Of a DNA stretch of 64,000 bases, positions 53,421 to 64,000 are shown in pieces. Within the stretch, counting starts at the first letter, position 1. Each line of letters opens with the position of its first letter. The notes below the pieces were generated by a model that made no database searches, had not been told where the DNA came from, and saw only the letters and a list, made by a program, of their open reading frames with translations. Both the position numbers and the translations under genes were made by a program. The DNA is taken from positions 120,493 through 184,492 of the forward strand of contig JAQMWT010000203.1 in NCBI GenBank assembly GCA_029834535.1, in the 5' to 3' direction. Source of the stretch: Chrysophaeum taylorii. Taxonomy: Eukaryota > Sar > Pelagophyceae > Pelagomonadales > Pelagomonadaceae.

Positions 53421-55540
53421 AAGGAGGCTTTTTAAGGGGGCGCGGGAGCGCTTTTGGTTTTGCGCGAAACTGCTTTAAAAACGAGAGCTAGGTGCTGCAG
53501 CTACGCAGAATCTACTACCGTGGCGTTACACGCGCGGCATGGGGACCCCCCCATGACCGCCCGCCTTAGAAGGAGATCCATCCTAAGACAGCGCGGCGAC
53601 GATACGCGCAAGGAGAGCGGGCAGCGACGCGCGGCCTCGAGAGCAGATTTTCCTCACGGCTTGGCGTACTTAAGCTGGGCCCATTCTCGTACCTTCCATC
53701 GTTCGTAGAAGCCACCCAAACCGCGACTCACCACGGTGGTGGTGTTGCCGTGGTCGCACGTCATTCTTCAGCAACATGCAGAGACATCGGACACCAGACT
53801 TATTACACGGTCTGCGTGAGACGGATCACCCCATTCTGCATCCCAAAAAAAATCTCTCCGAGAGGGAGCGCGTCTCTGATAATAATCGACTCGGGGTCGA
53901 GTTAAAACGCGAAACTCGACGACGACCTCGAGAAGAAACTGCGAGAGGCAACGCGCTCCTGGAGGGAGGGAGGGAGGGAGGGAGGGAGCACCCGAAGATT
54001 GTAGTCCCACACTTGCGCGGGACCGCACAGGACCACGTTCAGGAGTTCCTCACCGTCGCGTACCCGATCCGGAGTTAGCTGTCCAGCTTGGACATGGGAA
54101 AACGGCAATGCGAACACGTGCCGTTGCGCCTGCATAAACAACTCGCACGACCGAACACCTCCTTATCCTCCTCCTCCTCCTCCTCCTCGCGCATCTCGAC
54201 AACCCCGCCCCGCCGCAAGAGGGAGCTGCTGCTGCTGCTGCACCGTCGAGCACTGTACTACGAGAAAGTCGGCAGATACAAGCTGCGAAGGGAAGGCGAA
54301 GGGATGTCAAGACGTCGACATCCTCTCTCCGGAAGATCGCTGACACCAAAACTACTCACCAGTACGAGTCTCAAACATGACAAGTTTGATGTGATTATTG
54401 TTCGAAATTTGATCACACCAAATTGAATTAGGTTTGATCACAAAAGAGCTACAAGATTTGTCACTTGTATGCAAGTTTGATTACTTGAATTGAAGTTTGA
54501 TCGCTCGGCCGCAAGTTTGATCACAAAGTTTTTTGATCAACGATGTTACAAGTTTGGTCACAAAACCTCCAAAAGTTTGACCAACACGCGAACACTCGCA
54601 GAACAACATCCACAAACAAGGCGTGCGCAAGACAGCGCTGATACCGCGTTGTTTCGTCGTCGCCCAAGATTTTTTTTCGGATGCGCCTTATTAGTTCGAT
54701 GTTTATGACAGACTACAGCGAAAAATCCCGCGGTTCGTCATCTCGTGCCTTTAGCGGGTGACATTGTTGCAGATGTCTATCAAACGCATATGCCGAGAAG
54801 AGCCGCCTGACTTGCCCTCCATCATAAATCCCTTGATGAGGACCGACACGGCCTCGTGCTTCGCGGGATAGCTGGATCTTTATCGACACAAAGGTTCCGA
54901 GAGCAGGAACGTGCCTTTCATCTCACGTAACGATATTGTATACGTGCACATCACAACGAGCAGCACGCACAGAGAAGCTGCATGCAGCCTTGTATCTTGC
55001 TATTGAAAAAAAACGCTGTCGCGTTGTTGTTGTTAACCATGTTGTTGTACGCGCCGTCGACTTGCCGCCCGTATCGAAAATCATCTACTGCAAGTCGGCC
55101 TCGCGAACATACAAACTGAACATGGCACTTAGGTTAGGTCGAGTAAAGTGGAGCCTCGTGTTTGCACGCTCTGAGCTGCGACAGCGTACGCCGCGATCTC
55201 TCATAGTCGTTTACCTTTGTCAGGGCACGCGACTTCTTGCTCTTTCTCGGCGTCGTGGTCAACCGACGTCGGCGTGTTACGACCACGCGACCTGAGCGAC
55301 GAAACCCGCATCGATACCGTGTTCGTTTCCAAGTCGAAGGACGCTCCGGAGTCACCACAGCGCGACGACATGCAGAGCTGCTGAAAACTTGATCACGGCG
55401 GCCCTTGTTTTGTCAGCGAACCTTTTGGTATCTCAAAGTACAAGTTTAGTCAACCAAGATACGGATTGACCAAACATAAATGATCAAACTTGTTGAGGGC
55501 GATCAAACTTATACGGTGGTTGCAAACTTGACTTTTCCCA
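53150..55540 (-). mobile_element. Transposon-like repeat X, copy 3 (complete, no SINE)
   Basis: Reverse complement of copy 1 from end to end, including the 9,300-9,480 segment missing in copy 2, and with the empty R2 site at 54,800-54,810. Motif arrays lie at 53,150-53,420, 54,375-54,585 and 55,440-55,530. From 53,660 outward it is also part of the right arm. From 53,150 to 53,660 it is outside the inverted repeat. Confidence 0.7.
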
Positions 55541-55869
55541 AATAAGAATGTACTGTGTTGTAGTAAACGGCGGGTGCATCGTTCACCTCGGTGTCCTTCA
55601 ACGACTGCGACGGAGACTTTTTGCCCATCGCTCGATGGAGGACCAAGACGTTGGAGGTTTGTTGTGGTCGGGGGCGGCTTTTCGGGACTCGGCATTACGT
55701 GGCCATCCTGGACCTTTGTGAAGTAAGTGAACGCCATTTTTTAACGCCAGCGCCGATCCCTGCCGTCAGTTCCGTACCCCCGCGCTATTGCCTAGGTCTG
55801 GTGCTCTTAGATTCATTCGCGTTTTGGGGCGAAGGAGGGATTACCGTGGTGGACGGGGATCAGTGTTTC

Positions 55870-58700
55870 TTACTTTAGGCGATGTGAACGACCGACCTCG
55901 GCATCTCCGTCTGGTTCTTCCTCATCAACCTCCATCTCCAAAGAATCTTCGCGGAATCATGGTGATCGCCGTTTTCAAAAAACTCGGTCCGAGGTCCCTG
56001 TACTTAATCGGGCCGCCGCCGCAATGAAGAAATCTTGTTCGTGCGCAGTATACTGGCAACTGTCAATCGTCCGCGCCGAGCAACGTGTTTCCCTCGGTCA
56101 GGACAAGATTTCTAATGCTCAGGCAGCGCTCACAGTAGCACTGCGCGCCACGTGTACCAATTGGAAAAATCCCTTAGAGGAGGCTCTCTCTCGCCACGTC
56201 CGGAAGGAACCCATACTGCTGCTTGGTGAGCGGTCGATACAGCTTTCCAACGTCGAGCACAGCAGCCAGGTCTGTTGTGAAGCCGACTTCATCCTTCTTT
56301 CCTCAAGTTCAGGATAATGCTCTTTCCAGTTGAGCGATCTCGGAGAGCCTGATGATCCATCGAGTGAAGGCCTGTTCAAACTCCTCCACATTGAAAAAAT
56401 CGGGCATCTGGTTCTCAGGCATAGCAAAAGAAGGCACGTCGCCACTAATATCGTCGTCCCAAGCGTCGGTGCGTCGAGTGCCGCCAGAGACTGCGGGCAG
56501 GCGCAGGCTCCGAGGGCGACGCAGACTCGGAGGAATCTGCCTTTTCGTGGTGGAATGCACCTGCAATGCTAACTGTTGGTTGCGATGGAGGACGGCCCTA
56601 ACACGCTTGCTCCCTGCGGCGGCCCTGGGACGCGTCAGGTGAGACGGTGCCTGCTCGCCTCCCGGGCAGGCCGGTTGTTAGCACCCGGAAACAAAAAAAG
56701 TCTGGGAATCATGGGGTTCGCTCGGTTCGGCAGAACGCGGCGACGGACAGGTCGATGTTCGTGGACCAACACGTTCGCAGCATGCGGCTTTTGCATGACC
56801 TCGCACAAGACCGCGGTCCGCAGTGGCGGTCCGCCATCAACGAGTCCTCGTCCCTCGCCTCTGCCCCAAGTGTGTGATTTTCCTCTGTGTTTCCGTACCG
56901 GCTCCTGCCGGTCCGGCCTTGCTTCCATATGCTCGAGGAGGTCTGAAGTTAGTTAGTTATGCAGTCCGTTCGTAAATCACATATTCTTCCTTGAGCAAGC
57001 AACTTCCTGGCCCGAGCTCTCTGATTGGACGACGGGTGCCGGCAGTTGATAGTCCGAAATTCAAGAAGGCAATCAGCTCGCGATCGTTGAATTCGTAGTC
57101 GAAGTGACGCATGTAGTTTTTATATTATTCCCGCAAAACCGACGCTCACATTCGAGTATAGCCCTCTGAAGACAGATTTTGCCGGTCTCGCTGAGGTCGT
57201 CAACATCGACAGTCTTACGTGGCATGGATTTCGCAGTTATGTTCGGGAGATCAATGACTCTTCTAGCGTGCTCGCAGAGACTCGATCATGTTGTGCCTGA
57301 TCAATGCGGCGCACGCCCCAGGTATAAGTGTTCATGTTGCACGAAAACAACGGGGTCATCCGTTATAGCAAAAATCGCCTCGAATTCAAAGCAAACGCCA
57401 CCCATTGCTCATCACTGATTGTCCAGGGGAGTCCAATGTTGGTAGCCGTGTACAGTTTGAGCACGTGGTGCATACGCAGCAAGGAACGAATAAGTTGGTA
57501 TCGCGCCCGGAACCTCGTCTTATTGAGGTCGAGCTTGAGCTTCGGCGATTAATTTTCCCCGGCTGTAATGGCAAAAGCGCATGAAGATCCTTCAAACGTG
57601 TGGTGCCGTAAAAAAGTACTTGGCTCCATCGTGGGCACTGTTCTGCAGCTCCTGGGGCCAGCGGGAAGGGATTGATCACCTGCTTGCCTCTGGATCGTGT
57701 CAAGTCGCCACATGCCGCTGCCGAGATTTTGAGATATCATGCATGTCACACGCTTCGACCTCAACAAAATTCTTCGGCGACGCCAATTTGGGAGCCCGGT
57801 CTTGAACCATGGTTGCCGCCGCCAAATCGATATCGATTCCCGCACGCTCTGCGACCACAGAACGGAGCAGAAGTCGTGCCGGAATCGGTTCCGTCGTCAG
57901 CTGGAACAAGGCCCACGCACACCGTCTCAACGCCACTCAATCGGGCCAGATGAAGGATAGGCCAATGGCCTGTCGCTTGAACTTTTCCTTGAGTGTCCCG
58001 CCGTCATGCAGCATCTGGGCGAATGGATTGCCGAAAGCCGCTATAACACTCCGTAACGACGTGTATCAAGATTGGAACAAAGCAACGATATTCAGCGTCC
58101 ACCCATTCAAACGGCGCCTTTCGAGTCATGAACGGGCACTTGCCTTTCCCGCCACCGCCGCGGTAATACGCCTCAATTAGGTTGCGATGATCTTCGTCGT
58201 CAAAGGTGCGCTTGGAAAAATCCGCTGCGACGTGTACGTAGTGCCGAGCCGAGAACGCCATCATCAGGGAAGAGTGCTTTGCCTGGCTGGGCATGGCCAT
58301 GAAGTATCTCGTAATATCCGATTTACCCTTCGAGGCTGCCACAATGCCAACGGCCGTCATAACGCCCTCCTTTTCTTGGTCTGTCTTCTGTTTCTTGGTG
58401 AGCTGTTGACGTCCCAGCTCGTCCTCCTCCGGATGCGCAGCCTTGAAGTGGGCCCCAGAGGGCATGGTCGTCTGCCACGTGCCTTTCTTGAAGTCTCTCG
58501 TCACCAACTTCAGGCGCTCCCAGCACCGGATACACACATGCGTCGTCGCCTTCCCACTGGTCAACGGGCCAGGATGATTTTCCTCAGTCGACGCACGCAG
58601 TCCCACACCTTGGAAAAACCTGGTTGATCGTCCACTTTTGTTGCCGGATGTGTTTGTTCCACGTGACAACATCGACGTCGCAATCGGCTCGTTCTTGTGA
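55870..58700 (-). pseudogene. hAT-like transposase with BED zinc finger (right-arm copy)
   Basis: Counterpart of 38,060-40,960. Here the BED finger (CIRC ... HFKAAH) and the following region are in a single minus-strand frame, 58,672-58,004 (222 codons), which is broken only near 58,040. Other segments lie at 57,936-57,700 and 56,445-56,119. It is interrupted by R2 copy D. Differences from the left copy are mostly single-base indels. Confidence 0.65.
56579..56960 (+). mobile_element. SINE-like element R2, copy D (right arm)
   Basis: Mirror of copy C: GTTGCGATGGAGGACGG to GTTAGTTAGTTAT. It lies inside the hAT-like gene. Confidence 0.75.
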
Positions 58701-59550
58701 ACTTCCTCCTTCTGTTAACACCGCTGTTAACACCGCGTTTAAATTCCTAAAATCTCATCATCAACATTATTCTCCACCTTCAGGTAGCGCGGCTCGACTT
58801 CGCTCATCAGACGGGGTCAGGGTCAGGCCGTCAGCCAAAGTGAATGAACGTGAAGTGAACATTGGACTTCGGACGAAAATTTTTGGTGAAGTGAAGTGAA
58901 GTGAAGTGAACCAAATTCAGTGAACCTAGTGAAGTGAGCCCAGTGAATTCCGCGGCCCTAGGTTACGTATTGCGGCCAGCGTCCGCATTTGGCAATCACT
59001 CGTCGCTGACCTGCATATTCACTTCGCTTTTGCTCATATGGGGTCCTCTTGAGTTGCGCCCAACTAGAGGACGACCGGACCCGACCCTCTCGGGTCTATT
59101 AATAATACAGTATAAACGCAACTATCGGCTGCGTCGATGATGGTACGGGCGATGGTGCCTTGTGCTCGGTAACGGCATCGACCACCTACTTGAGCTCGTG
59201 GACGTCCTGAATCTTTTGGCTTCTCTCGCTTGACCATGTGCGTGGAGCACGCTGGCATCGTCGCCATCTTGTTGGAGGCAGGGCCATTCGGAGCAAGAGA
59301 GTCGCGATTACACCACCGCAATGTGGCAGGACCTCGATGCCGGCGGTGCTGCAAATCTACAAGCAAATTGATTATCCGCGAACCGTGTTAATTAATTAAT
59401 TAATTAAAATGCCTCATGAAGTTTGGTTGTCAGAGCCTAAGTTTGTTTGATCAATAGTGCTCGTGGAAGTTCGTAGTGATCATCAAGCTTGTTACATGGT
59501 CGTGTGATCAAAAACTTACTTAATTGATCAAATTCTCGCAAATATGATCA

Positions 59551-59836
59551 AACTAACTAACTTCGGACCTCTCCCGAGGCAGGAGCCAGGCCGGACCGGC
59601 AGGAGCCGATCCGGAATCACAGAGAAACAAAATCATGCAGTTGGGGCAATCGACCTGTCCGTCGCCGCGTTCTGCCGAACCGAGCGAACCCCATGATTCC
59701 CAGACTTTTTCCGGGTGGGTGCTAATAACCTGCAGGCTCGGGAGGCGAGCAGGCACCGTCTCACTCCGGGACGCGTCCCAGGGCCGCCGCAGGGAGCAAG
59801 CAAGCAAGCGTGTTAGGCGCCGTCCTCCATCGCAAC
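59551..59836 (-). mobile_element. SINE-like element R2, copy E (right arm)
   Basis: Mirror of copy B, including the TGCTTGCTTG expansion and the missing middle block. Confidence 0.75.
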
Positions 59837-60103
59837 TATACGATTACGATGATCATCCATCTTACACAAACACACTCCCATATTCTATCAAAAAAAACTT
59901 CTTGATCGAACTTTTTGACCGTTAAGTTGACCGATGACGCCATACTACTACGAAGTCTTGTGAAGCCTGGCGGTGTTGACTTCAAGGATTTCGGTGTTGA
60001 CTTCAAGAAATTTCGACGTCATGCTTGAAGCCGCTCCCTACCTACTATACTCGAAGCCCCAGCAGCCGTTTTCAACCTTGGTTCAACACACGCACGCCGC
60101 TCT

Positions 60104-61199
60104 ATGCTCCTCTTCGAGATCTCGTCGGGCCTATTGATTGCACAAGCTCGTCACGACCGACGGAGCGGTGACGTCATGGGAGCGTCAGTCAGTGGCGTGG
60201 TTGTTCGTATTGGTTTCTCTCTCGGCCATCTTTTTCTTCTGGTCGCGGCTACTGTCTCGTTGGTGTTGCCGGCGGCGTGGGTCTCGAAGAACGTCGTGTT
60301 CTGCCTCCCGACGGTCGGACGGACTCCTCTGGCTGACGAGCGATGCAACGAAATACAAGCAGAACGGCCTCGAGGAACGTTGGATAGACGCGGTCGTCTG
60401 CATGGTCCGACTCCCCAGGCTCGAACTCGACTTGGTGAGTACCCTGCTTCAGGGGCTCTCCTGATCGAGAACGAGGAGGGAGCAAACCAACGCGGCCGCG
60501 GAGGACTGCACGCTGCTGCCGGCATTTTCGCGTGTCGAACTGGCGTGTCGCGTCCATCGTCGACGAGTTCGTCACCTGGGAAACGAACTTTATGAGTTGG
60601 TGGGTCGTGTTTTTCGCGGTGTTGGTGTCGAATCTCGCCTGGGCCTCGAACCTCCGAAGCCGGAGCCACGTCGCGCGGCAGCGCACCTTCTTCTGGACAG
60701 TCCTCGTCCTCGAAGATAGCCTACGAGGCCGTCACGAGCGAGTCAATGGACGTCGCGAGTCAATGGACGTCGCGAGGCAGGAGTATCAACGGCTCACCGT
60801 CACGGCACGAACCTCAACGCCCAAGGCGACCGCCATCCGGAAACCAACATTATTCTCCGCGGCGATGCGATGCTCGCGGAAGCTCGAGAGGCCCTTGCTC
60901 CACTCCCTTTCCTCTGGGATCTCTACACGCTCTCAAGCGCACGAAGAGCCAGAGCCCCCCTGCATATCTCAGCCTTCAGGACAACTGAAGCACGGACGGA
61001 ACCAACGACGTCATTCTCTCGCGCAATCCTCACTACTGGTTGGTTGGTGAAGTCCCTGCCCGACGCGGCCGGGGCTACCCCAAGCGCAACGGGAAATACC
61101 TCAACTGCGATAGATGGGGGCGGTAGGAATCAAGGCACCAACGTCCATCTCCATATGCATGAATGGGTCTTGAACAAGCTTAGTCGTCGGGCGTCCTGA
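60104..61199 (+). pseudogene. Broken membrane-protein gene (right-arm copy)
   Basis: Counterpart of 35,430-36,530. A 163-codon frame (60,104-60,595) covers the first hydrophobic segment and then runs out of the correct frame. A 172-codon frame (60,532-61,050) covers the second hydrophobic segment WWVVFFAVLVSNLAW. Frame changes occur at slightly different places from the left arm. Confidence 0.4.
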
Positions 61200-61417
61200 T
61201 GGTGCCATCTCTTCGTCGTCTCGATCATCATCTGGCGTGAAAGCGTGAAAGTCATTGCGGCGGTAAAAATGCCTCTCCGGACGAGCCCCTGATGTCCCCC
61301 AACGAGGGCGGCGTCAACCTCTAATAATAGGGGGCGGCGCTTGGGACACTCCCGAACGTAGCGGGATACAAATGATGATCGGAGCGGCCGACCGCCAGTT
61401 CGCCGCCGCCACCGCCT

Positions 61418-61630
61418 TTACAGAGTCATGTCGATATTTACCTTCGTACAAACGGCAGCCTCGGCCCCATCTCCTTCTCCATTTCGGTGCTTTCTTCTTT
61501 TTCCGCAACATGCATTCAACCTGCCAACGAGCGGAATCACTCTCCCGCCTGAGCACGCGGACTTGGATTGCCCCATAACACGGCTGGTGTTTGCGACGGC
61601 CCTGCCTCTGGACGTATCTCCCCAAACCAC
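61418..61630 (-). CDS. Small basic hypothetical ORF (right-arm copy)
   Basis: Same 70-codon frame as 34,984-35,196, with one residue changed near its start. Low confidence as a gene. Confidence 0.25.
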   Translation of the reverse strand: MVWGDTSRGRAVANTSRVMGQSKSACSGGRVIPLVGRLNACCGKRRKHRNGEGDGAEAAVCTKVNIDMTL

Positions 61631-61859
61631 TCCTCTATTCTGGCTCTTGATAATAATTATATGGTCTGCAAAAACTCAAAGTCTGACAAAGAGCCCGAAG
61701 AACATTTTTATTTCGATAGTACATCGTCTTGATCGTACTTTGAAAACCCTCTCTCAGCATCCCTCGCGGCGACGTGCCACGCCCTCCGCATAATCAACAA
61801 AACCCCTCAACAACAACAACGCCCGCGCACTTTCTCTCTTAGCTCTCGAATTTCAAAAA

Positions 61860-62040
61860 CCCTCTCCCAGCCATGTCGCCGCCCCGGGTAGGTAGCCCCA
61901 CCCAGGCCGCCGCCCTGTTGCGTGCGTCCAGCAGGACGTCGCACTTGCACATACGCCCGGCGGCATGCTGCGTATTATGAGGCCCGCCCTCTCTTCGCCT
62001 GCCCGCGCCTCGGCGATGACCCCGCCTTGCAGGCACCCTC
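61860..62040 (+). repeat. Dispersed GC-rich repeat (third copy)
   Basis: Mirror of 34,560-34,760. Related to 12,985-13,150. Confidence 0.5.
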
Positions 62041-62159
62041 ACGTCTTCACATAATCCCCCGACCCCCCGTTACCAGTCAGTCGTCACATAGGGTCGGATA
62101 AAAACAAACGCGGGGCCGTGGCTAAAAATCCACAAGGACTGGCCGGATTTTAAAGGACT

Positions 62160-63411
62160 CTCAAATACACACCCCAAACGGCCTGATCGCTGCTGGAAAA
62201 TCGAGAAAGTTCGTCGTCACGAAAGCGGGGGCCCCAATGGGCTGAGAGGGAGCGGTATGCACATCCATATGGTCAACGTGACGTCGCCCGCGTCTTGGAA
62301 CTTGGACCAATTGGTGAGGCAGGTCCGCGGGACATCTGCGGTCGCCGTCCATACCGCGAGTACGTTGTTCCCGTTGATGAAGAACATTCGACGATGCGCC
62401 TTGAGCCACAAGCCGCCATCCTAGTTGACGAATACCAACTTTTTCAGCGTCCGTCTTTGACGAGATTCTCAACCGGGAGGCGGCGAAGAATTCAAAGGGT
62501 GTAATGATGGATGACGCCCCGGCCGGCCTACGAGGTGCCTCGTTTGAGAGTGATGAAGAGGACACGCTCCGCTCCTCCTCGAGCAGCCGCTCGATTTCCT
62601 CGTTCTTTAGCACTCGAGGCGGGCGGCCCTCGAGTGCGACTTCGTGATTTTAACGCCGTCATCGAGTCGATAGAGCTTGTGAGGATCACGCTGCCTCGCG
62701 CAACCACCGAAGTGGCCTCTTCCTTCGCCGCCTTTAGCTTGTCTACCTTCGTGCTCGCGCTGCTTCTCCCTCGCGCGGCATCGTCGTGCCGCATTCTGGA
62801 TCTCGCGCTTTTCTCTCCGCGACCATCCGCGCCTCGATTTCCGAAGGCCTCCTTCGCCGCGACGGCGTTGGCCATCCCTGTCTCGTGCGCGTCAACAACG
62901 ACAGGGCTGTGTGTCACCTCGATAATATTGTCCTCGCGAGCTATAAATGAGGAGTCCGAAGCAACGGGACGGGCTGGTCGCGTCGGTTCGTCGAAGCGGG
63001 CGCCTCTACGCGCGTCGAAGGACCGTCCTTCTCTGCGCTCTCGCGAACGCCGGCAACATTCGTTCTTGTCGACAACGTACTAACGACGGCGAGCATCGCG
63101 TTGGGTCGTGAATTTTGTGAACTTTGTGTGGCCAACACATCAACCACATCTATTCGTCGTCTCCCACGACTACTGGCGGCGCTACCCGAGCGCATTTGCT
63201 CCGCCGCCGCGTCGGAGGCTGATCCCCGACGCCCATATTCCCAGGGCTCGCCCGCCGCCATCGTCGCGCCAGGCGCCCAACGGAAGACCCAGCACCTTTT
63301 TGTTGTTGTTGTTGTTGTTGCAAAACATCCGCGTGTTCGAAAAAAATGGTGGTTAGGAGTAGGAGGGTATTGCAGTTTTGAGCTTGTTACACCAGAAAAC
63401 GTTTTATTCAA
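62160..63411 (-). pseudogene. Frameshifted gene, unidentified (right-arm copy)
   Basis: Counterpart of 33,187-34,450. The segment 63,411-62,941 forms one 156-codon frame that begins upstream of the Asn/Thr-coding (CAA)n tract, and 62,613-62,161 forms another of 150 codons. Both are longer than the left-arm frames because of single-base differences. Confidence 0.4.
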
Positions 63412-63481
63412 CCTTTGTTCAATTTTCGCTTTGAAAACCGGCTGGTAGACAGACCCGTTCGTAACGCCTACACACGTATAT

Positions 63482-63510
63482 TATGATGATGATGATGATG
63501 ATGATGATGA
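63482..63510. repeat. (GAT)n microsatellite
   Basis: Mirror of the (CAT)n at 33,088-33,114. Confidence 0.95.
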
Positions 63511-63529
63511 GCTTCTTCCTGTGACAGCC

Positions 63530-64000
63530 TGGGAAGAAAGACCATAGATGGCATTTTCAAGACGTCCACCGAGCGCGAGATCTTCAAGCAGGCGCGGATG
63601 ATGTCATGTCATGTTCGTCGCCGACGACTGGCGACTCGCCGGCATCAAGCAATTCCCAAAGATTGATTGATCACCCAAATCGCCATCCGCATCGACGAGA
63701 TGGTTGTCCAGTCTGCCGACGTCGAGCGAGTCTGCAAGCCCCTCAAGCTCGTCCACACCAAGACGCCAATTTACTACACCCTCACCGTCCATCTCTCTTT
63801 ACCACCACCTACGTCAACCTCCGTCTCCTCAACAAGTGTGCGCTGACGAGCTCGGCGACTTTTTCCTCATGGAGCAGACGCTGAGCAAGGACGAGGACGA
63901 ACCCCTCTCGAGGCAGGGCGCGCCGACTACGAAGACCCAGCCGCAATCGCCGATGGCGTCTCCTTCGTCGTCGTCGTCGAGAACTTGGATTTTTTCGGGA
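63530..64000 (+). pseudogene. Frameshifted gene, unidentified (right-arm copy, cut by window end)
   Basis: Counterpart of 32,420-33,070. GIFKTSTEREIFKQ is at 63,550 and the sequence reaches FVVVVENLDFF at the last bases. The gene continues outside the window. Confidence 0.4.

Larger units (their letters stand above)
53660..64000 (-). repeat. Giant inverted repeat, right arm (continues past window end)
   Basis: Base 64,000 corresponds to about 32,589 in the left arm and base 53,660 to about 43,155. Paired coordinates sum to 96,598 at the outer end and 96,826 at the inner end, so this arm is about 230 bp shorter. One ~104-bp left-only segment at 37,707-37,810 explains part of that. Confidence 0.97.

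Noticed and set aside
32589-64000. Inverted repeat as a missed-adapter long-read palindrome
   Set aside because: Such artefacts lack a 10.5-kb unrelated centre, and the arms differ by a ~104-bp segment. Other mis-assembly, such as joined haplotypes, is not excluded.

Overview
The window looks like nuclear DNA of a GC-rich unicellular eukaryote. My best guess is a stramenopile alga, perhaps a pelagophyte, but this rests only on gene style. Intact genes appear intronless and encode eukaryotic families: a ribonuclease-inhibitor-type LRR protein, a SET-domain protein, a GT47/exostosin-like glycosyltransferase, WD40 repeats and a patatin-like lipase. Between them lie Ty1-copia, hAT/BED and SINE-like elements. 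I see no operons, rRNA, functional tRNA, CRISPR or prokaryotic signals.

Layout. 1-7.2 kb: a partial membrane gene, an LRR gene, a composite repeat (R1), broken coding sequence, and a 677-aa repeat-containing basic/acidic protein. 7.25-9.8 kb: a transposon-like repeat (X), itself interrupted by a SINE (R2). 10.1-14.4 kb: two diverged broken copies of a cysteine-containing gene family (Z). 14.6-23.4 kb: a WD40 remnant, a second R1 copy with a 46-bp minisatellite, several broken minus-strand genes, and the glycosyltransferase. 23.4-28 kb: a third R1 copy beside a decayed minus-strand copia element. 28.3-32.5 kb: the SET gene and weak remnants.

32.6-64 kb is dominated by a giant inverted repeat. 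The left arm is about 32,589-43,157 and the right arm runs from about 53,660 to the window end and beyond. Each arm carries a broken membrane-protein gene, a BED/hAT transposase, two R2 SINEs and X. The roughly 10.5-kb centre holds a hAT fragment, a strikingly G-poor 7-kb tract that resembles an undescribed retroelement, and the patatin-like gene.

Most elements are frameshifted. The two arms differ largely by 1-2 bp indels, so some frameshifts may be sequencing errors, although one ~104-bp difference shows the arms are not merely two reads of one sequence. I propose no joint function for the genes. The coherent story is mobile-element activity and rearrangement: X and hAT elements with AAGTTTGRTCA motif arrays, SINE insertion with an empty-site comparison, and an inverted duplication that breaks inside X.
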